A stretch of DNA of 64,000 nucleotides, taken from NCBI GenBank assembly GCA_001417715.1, contig BBRT01000001.1, forward strand, positions 1-64,000. Direction: 5' to 3'. Below are positions 8,185 to 16,039 of the stretch, piece by piece. Under the pieces are notes generated by a model. The model had not been told where the DNA came from and searched no databases. It worked only from the letters and a program-made list of their open reading frames with translations. The position numbers were made by a program, and so were the translations under genes. Every line of letters begins with the position of its first letter. The first letter of the stretch is position 1. This DNA comes from Candidatus Symbiothrix dinenymphae (GTDB lineage: Bacteria; Bacteroidota; Bacteroidia; Bacteroidales; Azobacteroidaceae).

Positions 8185-9291
8185 ATGAAAAGGACAATAT
8201 TTAGTTTATCTTTGCTGTATTCAACATTTTCGTTAGGACAAACATCAAATATAAACACTTGTGCTGCTGAACAAGCGATAGGTATGGATAGCTTGTACTG
8301 GAAAAAGGGGGCAATGCCAAATATATTTGGTGTTGTAAAAAAAGAAAGTAAAGTTGATTTGATTTTGGATATTATAAATGGATATTTATCAGAAAATGAA
8401 GAGCAAGCTATTCCTATTAGTGATACAACAAAAATAATAATGGTTAAAGAAAAGAAAATTTGTGATATTCTCAACTATATTTTTCCAATAATAACACTTA
8501 TTTTGGGTTCGTTATGGAACGAATATTGCCATAAAATTAATGATAAAAGACGTATAAAAAAATCTGGTAATAGATGGGTCGCCGAATTGCGCAGTTTAGA
8601 AGAACCAATTAATCACCAAATAAAAGCCCTCAATCAATTTTTAGGAACATTTACTGATGATGATTTTCAGATACCTCCACCAAGTATCTATCCATTTTTA
8701 AATGGAGATGTATTTAAATCATTGGATAAAAATGATTTGTTGTCATTCATTGAGAGGAACAATAAAAACAACGATTTCAAAGAGATTGTGAAAATTTCAA
8801 ATAAGACAAATGGATTCATTAGTAGTTTATCAGAGCTACATTCCAAATTAAGAGAAAAATTCGAAAAATTCATGACAAAAACAGATGAATATACTATAAA
8901 TTTGCAAAAATTTAATGAGCCTTTGGCTGATTACTTTAATCTTGTTGAAAAAAAATGTGGTGAAGATTGTTATAATTTGCCAAATTACAAACCGATGGCA
9001 GACCTATATTCTAAATATATAATGGCCCAAGAGGATAGTAAATTTAATCCCTTCCTTCTTGAAAAAGAGTTTTTTCTACCACTCCTTACCCATATTTTCA
9101 CTAACTTACGATATGATGAAAGAATAAAACCGCTTCGTGTTTCCATAACAGAATCTTTGAATAATATTAAGAATTTGAAATTGGAAAGAGAATACATAAA
9201 AGAATCTGTTGTTAAAATTACTGAGATGTATGAAAAGCAACTTATGGATCTAAACAGTATTGTAAAGCAGATATTGAATATTAAAAAGTAA
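8185..9291 (+). CDS. Unknown membrane protein of the kinase cluster
   Basis: 368 aa; I do not recognise a family. There is a likely signal peptide (MKRTIFSLSLLYSTFSLG), about 70 residues predicted in the periplasm, one transmembrane helix (about 92-110, DILNYIFPIITLILGSLW) and then ~250 Lys/Glu-rich, mostly helical residues predicted in the cytoplasm. It starts 4 bp after the kinase at 6786, so the pair is probably translationally coupled. The protein may be a dedicated partner or substrate of that kinase (inference from context only). It is the last gene before the AbiE insertion. Confidence 0.6.
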   Translation: MKRTIFSLSLLYSTFSLGQTSNINTCAAEQAIGMDSLYWKKGAMPNIFGVVKKESKVDLILDIINGYLSENEEQAIPISDTTKIIMVKEKKICDILNYIFPIITLILGSLWNEYCHKINDKRRIKKSGNRWVAELRSLEEPINHQIKALNQFLGTFTDDDFQIPPPSIYPFLNGDVFKSLDKNDLLSFIERNNKNNDFKEIVKISNKTNGFISSLSELHSKLREKFEKFMTKTDEYTINLQKFNEPLADYFNLVEKKCGEDCYNLPNYKPMADLYSKYIMAQEDSKFNPFLLEKEFFLPLLTHIFTNLRYDERIKPLRVSITESLNNIKNLKLEREYIKESVVKITEMYEKQLMDLNSIVKQILNIKK

Positions 9292-9294
9292 AAC

Positions 9295-9364
9295 ATGCAA
9301 CAAACAGAAATATATAAAAGACCACTATTAGGCTCCGCCTTCGGCGGTGGCGGCAGGCAATTTC
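9295..9364 (+). pseudogene. Duplicated 5' end of the FHA-protease gene
   Basis: Starting at ATG 9298 is run-on coding sequence for MQQTEIYKRPLL-GSAFGGGGRQ. It closely matches the first residues of the FHA-protease gene at 11228 (MQQAQTYKRTL...GSVFGGGGRQ), with about six codons missing in the middle. The similarity stops where the palindromic block begins at 9368. It is a remnant or partial duplication of the protease gene start, left on the far side of the AbiE insertion. The frame happens to stay open into abiEi, giving a spurious longer ORF. Confidence 0.75.
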
Positions 9365-9367
9365 TAC

Positions 9368-9533
9368 GCCATTCCGTTAGGAATGGCTCGCTCGGTAGAA
9401 AGAGCAACATTCCCCTAACCCCTGCATTCCGTAGGAATGCAACCGGTGCGATAGCGGTCGCATCCCTACGGGATGCGGGTTTGGGGCGTGTGGTTGCTGT
9501 TTCTACCGAGCGATTCATCCCTAATGGGATGAA
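9368..9533. repeat. BIME-like block: four short palindromes and a 20-bp inverted repeat
   Basis: Four hairpins with related but different stems: GCCATTCC-gtta-GGAATGGC (9368-9387), TGCATTCC-gta-GGAATGCA (9423-9441), CGCATCCC-tac-GGGATGCG (9459-9477) and TTCATCCC-taat-GGGATGAA (9514-9533). A 20-bp inverted repeat (9389-9408 and 9493-9512, one mismatch) encloses the two central hairpins, so the block could extrude as one large cruciform. It lies between the duplicated protease-gene start and the abiEi operator array. Confidence 0.85.
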
Positions 9534-9549
9534 AAATGGGGTCAAAACA

Positions 9550-9756
9550 ACCGCTAATTTTCAAAAGAGCGGTGATTTTGTGCCCGAAAATGAGAATGGA
9601 ATATGGCACAAAAACACGGTACTTATCCACAAATACCGTAACTTTGTGCCAAAAATGGGGTCAAAACAACTGCTTATTTCAATAAAAGCAGTGATTTTGT
9701 ACCCGAAAATGAAAAGCAAATGGCACAAAACTACGGCTAATTCAAATAAAAGCCGT
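9550..9756. repeat. Four tandem hairpins with co-varying 6-bp arms upstream of abiEi
   Basis: Four perfect inverted repeats, each with 6-bp arms and exactly 12 nt between them: ACCGCT/AGCGGT (9550-9573), ACGGTA/TACCGT (9616-9639), ACTGCT/AGCAGT (9669-9692) and ACGGCT/AGCCGT (9733-9756). The arms differ between copies but always stay complementary. Units 1 and 3 are followed by gattttgt.cccgaaaatga, units 2 and 4 by aactttgtgcca, so the array is a duplicated ~120-bp pair. TAACTTTG boxes overlap the ends of units 2 and 4. This could be the operator of AbiEi, which in characterised systems represses its own promoter by binding inverted repeats. Confidence 0.85.
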
Positions 9757-9763
9757 AACTTTG
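9756..9763 (+). promoter_or_regulatory. Predicted abiEi promoter (-7 TAACTTTG)
   Basis: TAACTTTG overlaps the last base of the fourth inverted repeat and lies 14 bp before ATG 9778. An equivalent box lies at 9639-9646 after hairpin 2. A repressor or structure at the repeat would directly occlude it. Confidence 0.5.
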
Positions 9764-9777
9764 TGCCAAAAAAAAGA

Positions 9778-10356
9778 ATGAATGATTTGATAAACATATT
9801 TAATGAAAATTCAGGTTTTCTGAAATCAAAAGACATTATAAGCAGAACGCAATGGCGCAATTTGGCTAAAATGTTGAATGAAAACTTGGTATATAAAGTC
9901 AAGAGAGGGCTTTATCGTTTGAGTGATTATGATGCAGACCAACTTACAGATGTTTCAAACATAATCCCTGACGGCGTTTTGTGTCTGTTTTCGGCATGGT
10001 TTCACTATGAACTTACAACAACAATTCCTCATTCTTACTATATTGCCATTGAGAAGAAGCGAAAAATAGTGTTGCCGGACTATCCGCCAATTAAGTTGCA
10101 TTATTGGCAGAAAAATCAATATGATTTGGGCATTTCCACATACACGAAAGATGGTATCGTGATAAAAATTTACGACATTGAAAAATCAGTATGCGATGCG
10201 GTGAAGTTTCGCAATAAAACAGGAATTGATATTGCCGCCGAAGTGTTGAAAAATTACTTGCACCGACAAGACCGCAACCTCACTAAATTGGTGAGTTATG
10301 CCCGACAACTGAGAATAGAAAAGATTTTGAGAACTTATTTGGAAGTAGAACTATGA
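9778..10356 (+). CDS. abiEi: AbiEi-type antitoxin / transcriptional regulator
   Basis: 192 aa from ATG 9778; the frame is open further upstream only through the repeat block and the duplicated protease-gene start. The N-terminal ~60 residues form a winged-helix-like region (MNDLINIFNENSGFLKSKDI, then VYKVKRGLYRL), as in type IV antitoxins that repress their own operon. The C-terminal part carries the SYYIAIEKKRK and DIEKSVCDAVKFRNK motifs of the AbiEi family. The stop overlaps the start of the next gene by 4 bp (ATGA), typical of a toxin-antitoxin pair. It interrupts the kinase cluster and is an acquired defence or stability module. Confidence 0.85.
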   Translation: MNDLINIFNENSGFLKSKDIISRTQWRNLAKMLNENLVYKVKRGLYRLSDYDADQLTDVSNIIPDGVLCLFSAWFHYELTTTIPHSYYIAIEKKRKIVLPDYPPIKLHYWQKNQYDLGISTYTKDGIVIKIYDIEKSVCDAVKFRNKTGIDIAAEVLKNYLHRQDRNLTKLVSYARQLRIEKILRTYLEVEL

Positions 10357-11222
10357 CAAAAGAAATAGCAAAATCAATTAAAGCGCGGCTTTTGAATATT
10401 GCGCAAAAAGAAAATCTGAACAATCAGCAACTGACTGTTAGATATTTATTTGAGAGAGTATTGTATCGCTTGTCTGTCAGCAAGTTCAAGGACAGGTTTT
10501 GTTTGAAAGGCGGCACTCTACTTTATGCACTTGCAAAAGATATGCCTCGTCCAACGTTGGATATTGACTTTTTGGGGATAAATCTTTCAAATGAAATTGT
10601 ATTTATCAAAAAGGCGTTTACCGAAATTCTTTCAATCAAGTGTAATGAAGATGGTATTGTTTTTGAAATAGCCTCTATTGAGGCAAAAGAACTTACAGGT
10701 AATAAGTTATATGCTGGTATCAGGGTTTCTTTTGTTGCATTGCTGGATACTTTCAAACAAGCGATGCAAATTGACATTGGTTTTGGCGATGTGATAACAC
10801 CTGCACCCCAAAATTTGCGTTATCCTGTGTTTTTTGACGAACTGCCGACACCCGAAATTCTTGTCTATTCGCTCGAAACCATAGTAGCAGAAAAATTTCA
10901 TGCAATGATTGAGCGGTCGGATACAAACAGCCGTTACAAGGATTTTTATGATGTATATAAAATTTTCACAACGCAAAAAATAGACGATAATGTATTGGGT
11001 GCAGCCATAAGAGCAACATTTCAAAATCGCAAAACGGGTTATCAAAATAATCATCCGCTGTTTACCGATGAATTTTCCACAGAGAAAAACCGTACAACCC
11101 AATGGCGAAATTTTCTACGCAAGATAAAACAGGATGACGATTTGAGTTTTGAGACCGTTATGACAGTGATTAGCAAGAAATTGCAACCCATTTTTGAAAC
11201 ATTAAAACAATTAAAAACATAA
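10353..11222 (+). CDS. abiEii: AbiEii-type nucleotidyltransferase toxin
   Basis: 289 aa. The nucleotidyltransferase core has LKGGTLLYAL followed by TLDIDFLG (the GG...DxD signature, about residues 50-72). The family motif ETIVAEKFHAMIERSDTNSR-KDFYDVY appears at about 178-202. Characterised AbiEii enzymes transfer nucleotides and block growth, for example during phage infection, and AbiEi neutralises them. The gene is intact and coupled to abiEi. The downstream kinase-cluster gene begins only 5 bp after its stop, so the insertion boundary is very tight. Confidence 0.88.
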   Translation: MTKEIAKSIKARLLNIAQKENLNNQQLTVRYLFERVLYRLSVSKFKDRFCLKGGTLLYALAKDMPRPTLDIDFLGINLSNEIVFIKKAFTEILSIKCNEDGIVFEIASIEAKELTGNKLYAGIRVSFVALLDTFKQAMQIDIGFGDVITPAPQNLRYPVFFDELPTPEILVYSLETIVAEKFHAMIERSDTNSRYKDFYDVYKIFTTQKIDDNVLGAAIRATFQNRKTGYQNNHPLFTDEFSTEKNRTTQWRNFLRKIKQDDDLSFETVMTVISKKLQPIFETLKQLKT

Positions 11223-11227
11223 AAGAT

Positions 11228-12700
11228 ATGCAACAAGCACAAACGTACAAACGCACATTATCCGGCTCAGTGGGTGCCGGATTAGGCTCTGTCTTCGGCG
11301 GCGGGGGCAGGCAGTATTACATTTTGGAGCACAAAATCAGTTCCAAATACCACCGTGTGGGCGACAATCAGGAGATTATTGTTGACCAGGTTGAAATTGG
11401 GCGCGACCCTAAGTGTCAGGTGCGCTTCGATGAGTCGTTTAAGACCGTCAGTCGGCGACATGCGGCGATTGAGAAAGACGGCGACAAGTGGAAACTTGTG
11501 CAGTTGTCGGCGACCAATCCCACGTTTTTGAATGGCAATCCGGTCAAGCGCGAATGGTATTTGCAAAATGGCGATGAAATTCAGTTGTCCACCGGCGGTC
11601 CCAAACTGGGTTTTCTCATTCCGGCGGGCAAAACTACAGGGACTTTGGGCTTCACGCACCGTTTGAGTTTGTTTGGCAAACAGGCACTTCGCCCCTATAA
11701 GCAGGCTGTAACGCTGCTTTCGCTATTCCTGCTGCTGGCAATCGGCGGTGGCGGTTATGCTATTTTGCATCAGCAGAGCATTATAGGCGAGACTCAAATC
11801 GGACTTACAAAAGTGATTGAAGAGAATAAATCGCTGAAAAAAATGGTGAAAGACACAGAAGACAAGCGGGTGCAAGATTCTATCCGAGTGGCAAATCTCC
11901 CCAAACCGGTTCCGCCACCACCTGCAATCCACAACTTGATTGCGGCGGTTAAAAAGGATATTTATTTCATTGAAACACGTGCATTTATGCAGGATAACGC
12001 AGGGACGCAAAAATTGGCAACCTCTTATGGCACAGGTTTTGTGCTTCAAGACGGCACTTTTGTGACGGCTCGCCATTGCGTGGAAACGTGGCTATTTGAT
12101 ATGTCAGAAGAATCCGTCCGTGCCAATGCCAATGCAACCACCTACTCGACTGAATATAAAGTCTATTCGGAGGTGCGGGCTTACAACAAAAGCGGGCTGC
12201 AATTTACCTTAAAGAGTGCTGATTTTAAAATCAACCGCAGTAGCGATGTTATCAAGCAGATTGGCGTTGACGAAAATAATCAGCCCATTCACTTCCAATT
12301 TGCTTTTCCGAACGCTTTCAAGGAGAAAACGATAGGCTCGCCAAGCATGCTTGCGCACGATTGGGCGGTGGCGCGTGTTTCTCAGTCTTCATCGTTGAAT
12401 GCTGATTATGAGGCTTCTACATCGTTGCGCACGGGCGAAGAAATCCACATTTTGGGCTTTCCGGATGGCTATGGCGTCAATGACGGCAAGGCATTGGTGG
12501 AGCCTATCTACAACAAAATGTCGGTTTCGCGTGATGGTTTGGATAATGCGGGTTGCATCATGACCTCTTCGGGTGTCAATCATGGCAATTCGGGCGGTCC
12601 CGTTTTTGCATTGCGGGGCGGCAAGTTGGTTGTGGTTGGTATTGTGTCGCGAGGGAGTTCTTATGACCATGCTGTGCCTATTTCACAAATTAAAAATTAA
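11228..12700 (+). CDS. FHA-transmembrane-trypsin-like serine protease
   Basis: 490 aa. An N-terminal Gly-rich segment precedes a cytoplasmic FHA domain (about 38-135; GRDPKCQVRFD, SRRHA, NPTFLNG). One transmembrane helix follows (about 157-180, VTLLSLFLLLAIGGGGYAIL), then a periplasmic trypsin-like protease. The triad is visible: His in GTGFVLQDGTFVTARHC, Asp in AHDWAVARV and Ser in NHGNSGGPVF. The FHA domain would let cytoplasmic Thr phosphorylation by the cluster kinases recruit or control a protease across the membrane (inference). The start of the gene is partly duplicated at 9298, across the AbiE insertion. Confidence 0.9.
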   Translation: MQQAQTYKRTLSGSVGAGLGSVFGGGGRQYYILEHKISSKYHRVGDNQEIIVDQVEIGRDPKCQVRFDESFKTVSRRHAAIEKDGDKWKLVQLSATNPTFLNGNPVKREWYLQNGDEIQLSTGGPKLGFLIPAGKTTGTLGFTHRLSLFGKQALRPYKQAVTLLSLFLLLAIGGGGYAILHQQSIIGETQIGLTKVIEENKSLKKMVKDTEDKRVQDSIRVANLPKPVPPPPAIHNLIAAVKKDIYFIETRAFMQDNAGTQKLATSYGTGFVLQDGTFVTARHCVETWLFDMSEESVRANANATTYSTEYKVYSEVRAYNKSGLQFTLKSADFKINRSSDVIKQIGVDENNQPIHFQFAFPNAFKEKTIGSPSMLAHDWAVARVSQSSSLNADYEASTSLRTGEEIHILGFPDGYGVNDGKALVEPIYNKMSVSRDGLDNAGCIMTSSGVNHGNSGGPVFALRGGKLVVVGIVSRGSSYDHAVPISQIKN

Positions 12701-12719
12701 GAATTAAAAATTAAGAATT

Positions 12720-13571
12720 ATGAAACGTTTTGTGTTATTTTTGATGGTGTGTTTGGCTGTTGTGCAGCCTTTGGATGCGCAATTTGCTTTGCGGTCGCTC
12801 AGTTCGGGCAATCAGCAGTTGATTGAGGAGGCTGTGCGGGATGGGCTTTTTGTTGTCCGTCAGAGTTATCAGTTGCGCGATTCGGTTACGAGTTACGGTT
12901 GGAACAATCTGCCACAGTTTGGCACAACCTATTCGCTGGGTGTGAAAGTTGTGGACGGCTATTATTTGGATGCGCAAGCCGTGACACCGTGGCTATACGA
13001 CCCCAAATTCGATGAATATCGCGACAGCAAGCAATACACGCCTGTTATTTCGCAGACAGACTGTTACCGGTTGTCGGATACCACGTTCCGAAAAGTCAGT
13101 TTTCGGCTTCCGTCGGAGGGTGTTGGGAGTTCAAATTTTCAGTTTGTTACCGATTCGCTATTTGCCAACGAGGGATTTGCGGCAGATAATTCCGATGGGG
13201 CAAAAGCGGGTTGGCTGGTATGGGTGGTGAGTGCCGATTCGTTAGACAAAATCACTGCCGGGGCTTTGTCGCTGTTGATTTATCGCAACGAATTGAAATT
13301 TGAAGCGGGTGAAAATACTTACAAAATTGATGCGCCCACTACGACTAAAACAGTGGTGGGAGGCATCTACATTGTGCCCAAAACAGAAGGTATCGGCAAA
13401 ATTTCGTTCTATCTTGGCGGCATCGCCCACCGGCAAGAGGGCGATTGGCGGGTTGTGCGCTTGGGCGAAAGTGAGGCGAATGTTCAGGAGGTTGCGGGTC
13501 AAGCCCGCAATGACAAAAAGGGGAAAGGTGGATTGACACCAATTAAAACGACTAAAAAAATAAAAAAATGA
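12720..13571 (+). CDS. Secreted protein of unknown function
   Basis: 283 aa with a clear signal peptide (MKRFVLFLMVCLAVVQPLDAQ). The mature region is beta-rich and I recognise no family. The last ~25 residues (EVAGQARNDKKGKG..., Lys-rich) come from an in-frame copy of the 30-bp palindromic repeat and an AT-rich tail, so the original C-terminus was probably a little shorter. Its stop overlaps the PP2C start by 4 bp (ATGA). Its partner is likely periplasmic, such as the protease or the kinase tails, but there is no direct evidence. Confidence 0.65.
   Translation: MKRFVLFLMVCLAVVQPLDAQFALRSLSSGNQQLIEEAVRDGLFVVRQSYQLRDSVTSYGWNNLPQFGTTYSLGVKVVDGYYLDAQAVTPWLYDPKFDEYRDSKQYTPVISQTDCYRLSDTTFRKVSFRLPSEGVGSSNFQFVTDSLFANEGFAADNSDGAKAGWLVWVVSADSLDKITAGALSLLIYRNELKFEAGENTYKIDAPTTTKTVVGGIYIVPKTEGIGKISFYLGGIAHRQEGDWRVVRLGESEANVQEVAGQARNDKKGKGGLTPIKTTKKIKK
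13487..13514. repeat. ATTGCGGG palindromic element, copy 1 (in coding sequence)
   Basis: Reverse-oriented copy of the ~30-bp element (gtcattgcgggcttgacc, then cgcaatcccctg in the consensus). Arms ATTGCGGG/CCCGCAAT-type with loop cttga; here the outer bases of one arm are degenerate. It encodes VAGQARND in the upstream gene. Confidence 0.85.
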
Positions 13572-14791
13572 GTATAAAATTTAGAATGGCTGCTTGGAGC
13601 GATGCTGCAGGTCGCCCAAACAATGAAGACTGCTTCGTAGTAAGCAAAAACATCGCGGCGCAAGAGTGGGCGTTTGTTACCAACGAAACCCTCGCTTTGG
13701 GCGAAAAAGGCGCACTCATGGTGGTGTGCGATGGCATGGGCGGCATGAACGCGGGCGAAGTCGCCTCTGCCGTTGCCGTAGAAACAGTGAAAGAGTGGTT
13801 TGCGCCCGAAAAACTGACGGACGAGGTAGTCAAAAGCACTGAAAGCATTTTGCGCTACATCAAAAAAACAATCATCGCCGCCGACAAAAAAATCAAGGAA
13901 AAAGCCCGCTTAGACCCCGAAAAAGAGGGCATGGGCAGCACCATCGTGTTGGCATGGCTACTCGACCAACAGGTGTATGCAGGCTGGTGCGGCGACAGCC
14001 GAGCCTACCGCTACAACCCCGCAAACGGCATAGAACGCCTCTCACACGACCATTCCTACGTCCAAGAATTGGTAGATGCAGGCAAACTAACGCCCGAACT
14101 GGCAATGGAACACCCCCACAGCAACATCATAACCCGCAGCCTCGGCGACATCCGCCAAGAAGCCCAACCCGACACCAAGGCATTCCCGCTCTGCACCAAC
14201 GACATCATCCTCCTATGCAGCGACGGCTTATGCGGCATCATGCAAGACGCTGAAATAGAAGCTGTTATCGCAGAAAACACAAATGATATGGGAGCATGTC
14301 GCGATGCCCTGTTGCAAGCCTCCGAACAAACGGGCTGGACAGATAATGTGACATTCACACTGTCCCAGATTGTATCAGGCGGCGATAAAGCGGAGAAGAA
14401 ACCGAAAAAAGCAGCTAAGAAAAAGCGCGGTGGTATTGTGTGTTTGGTGGTTTTTGTTCTTTTGCTCTTGGTGGGTGGTTATTTTGGAAGGCATTGTTGT
14501 ATCCAAAACACAGATGAAAATCAGGAAAATGTGCCGGATTCTACTCATCATGAAAAACCGGATTCTGTTGAAAAAGAGGTTGGTAGACAGACACAGCCAC
14601 AGACAGAGGCTATAGATACAACAAACACGGGAGAGGATAAAACAGAAGTTGATAAACAGCCACAGACAGAGGATAAAAATGTAACAAAAAAGAAACAGGC
14701 TAAAAAAGTGGAGAAAAGTAGTGGGGTCAATAATCCGCAGAAAGGTAGGATAACACCCGTAGTGAATGATGATAAAGATAATAAAAAATAA
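13568..14791 (+). CDS. PP2C-family Ser/Thr phosphatase with membrane anchor
   Basis: 407 aa. The PP2C domain (about 1-260) shows the metal-binding and family motifs in order: GRPNNEDCF, VVCDGMGGMNAGE, GSTIVLAWL, GDSRAYRY, LLCSDGLCG and DNVTF. A Lys-rich stop-transfer region and one transmembrane helix (about 291-311, IVCLVVFVLLLLVGGYFG) follow. The ~95-residue low-complexity tail carries PQTE repeats and is predicted in the periplasm. It should remove the phosphates added by the neighbouring kinases. It is the only phosphatase gene in the cluster, translationally coupled to the gene before it and 2 bp from the kinase after it. Confidence 0.93.
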   Translation: MSIKFRMAAWSDAAGRPNNEDCFVVSKNIAAQEWAFVTNETLALGEKGALMVVCDGMGGMNAGEVASAVAVETVKEWFAPEKLTDEVVKSTESILRYIKKTIIAADKKIKEKARLDPEKEGMGSTIVLAWLLDQQVYAGWCGDSRAYRYNPANGIERLSHDHSYVQELVDAGKLTPELAMEHPHSNIITRSLGDIRQEAQPDTKAFPLCTNDIILLCSDGLCGIMQDAEIEAVIAENTNDMGACRDALLQASEQTGWTDNVTFTLSQIVSGGDKAEKKPKKAAKKKRGGIVCLVVFVLLLLVGGYFGRHCCIQNTDENQENVPDSTHHEKPDSVEKEVGRQTQPQTEAIDTTNTGEDKTEVDKQPQTEDKNVTKKKQAKKVEKSSGVNNPQKGRITPVVNDDKDNKK

Positions 14792-14793
14792 AA

Positions 14794-16038
14794 ATGCAAC
14801 ACACAGAAAACACAGTATTCGACAACAGATATCGCCTGATACGCCTGTTGGGGCGAGGAGGCTTCTCGGAAGTCTGGCTGGTTGAGGACACTAAACTCGA
14901 TGATGCACAGGCGGCGTTGAAAATCTATGCGCCGGGCACGGGGTTAGACACAGGCGGGACAGCGTTGTTTAGACAAGAATTTAAAATTGTGTCTAATCTC
15001 AACCACACCAATTTGTTGCGCCCATCCCATTTCGATGAGTGCGACAACCGACCGTATCTCCTTATGCCGTTTTGCGAACAAGGGTCGGCAAAAAAGTTTG
15101 TTGGCGAAATCACGGAAGAGCAAGCATGGCATTTTTTGCACGATGTGGCAGCCGGGTTAGAGTATCTCCACTCGCAAGAAACGCCTGTAATTCATCAAGA
15201 TATTAAGCCCGACAATATTTTGTTGAACAGCAAAGGTGTGTTTTTAGTTACAGATTTTGGCATAAGCACCAAAGCACGGAGCACGTTGCGCCGAAGTGTT
15301 TCCGACAATACCGGTGCCGGAACGCTGGCGTATATGGCTCCGGAGCGGTTTGGCAAAGACCCTCTCCCCATCAAAGCCGGCGATATATGGGCATTAGGCG
15401 CATCTGTATTTGAACTTCTAACCGGCAATGTGCCCTTTGGCGAGCATGGCGGTTTGATTCAAAAAAGCGGGGCGGAAATACCCAATATTAAAGCATCGTG
15501 TTCTGACGCACTCAAAGAGTTGGTTTACAAATGTTTAGCAAAAGAGCCTTGGGATAGGCCTAAAGCGGACGATATTGTGGAAATTTGCGAAAAACATTTT
15601 AAAGGAGAAAAGTTGAATAGACCAACGGTATCGATACCAAGCCCTCAGCCTGAAGCGGTGGTTCCTATCAGAGAAAATAAACTTGAATATCACGGCTTTA
15701 TTACGTTTTGGTTGAGTTTGATAATTCTTGGAAATGTTATACTTCTCATTGCACTTCTTATAAATATTATTCCTTTTTTAGCTGATGCTGATGTTTATGT
15801 TATTGTTGCAGTTATTGTACCGATAATCAATATTCTCGCATCAATATTATTATTATTGCGAAAAACTAAATTTGGAGTGACTATATTTATAATTTCCACT
15901 ATTATTCAAATATTAGTTGGCTACGGAGAAGCATACTTTGGATTAACAGTATATTTGAATATTGCATTGTTTTTCATCTTGATGATAAAGAAAAATGGCG
16001 TGTCGGGATGGAATTTTTCTAACAATAAAATAAAATAA
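14794..16038 (+). CDS. Membrane Ser/Thr kinase, non-RD, polytopic tail, paralogue D
   Basis: 414 aa. The kinase domain (about 13-270) is nearly identical to the other paralogues and closest to the one at 2604 over EFK-VSNLNHTNLLRPSH. It keeps GRGGFSEVW, HQDIKPDN, DFG and an intact APE. The tail is four predicted transmembrane helices (about 300-405) with almost no soluble sensor, unlike the single-pass paralogues, so any signal would be sensed in the membrane. It starts 2 bp after the PP2C stop and ends 1 bp before the next gene. Confidence 0.9.
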   Translation: MQHTENTVFDNRYRLIRLLGRGGFSEVWLVEDTKLDDAQAALKIYAPGTGLDTGGTALFRQEFKIVSNLNHTNLLRPSHFDECDNRPYLLMPFCEQGSAKKFVGEITEEQAWHFLHDVAAGLEYLHSQETPVIHQDIKPDNILLNSKGVFLVTDFGISTKARSTLRRSVSDNTGAGTLAYMAPERFGKDPLPIKAGDIWALGASVFELLTGNVPFGEHGGLIQKSGAEIPNIKASCSDALKELVYKCLAKEPWDRPKADDIVEICEKHFKGEKLNRPTVSIPSPQPEAVVPIRENKLEYHGFITFWLSLIILGNVILLIALLINIIPFLADADVYVIVAVIVPIINILASILLLLRKTKFGVTIFIISTIIQILVGYGEAYFGLTVYLNIALFFILMIKKNGVSGWNFSNNKIK

Positions 16039-16039
16039 T

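Noticed and set aside
9295-9777. N-terminal extension of AbiEi
   Set aside because: The open frame runs through the duplicated protease-gene start and palindromic repeats; the family-like sequence starts at ATG 9778, after a promoter box.
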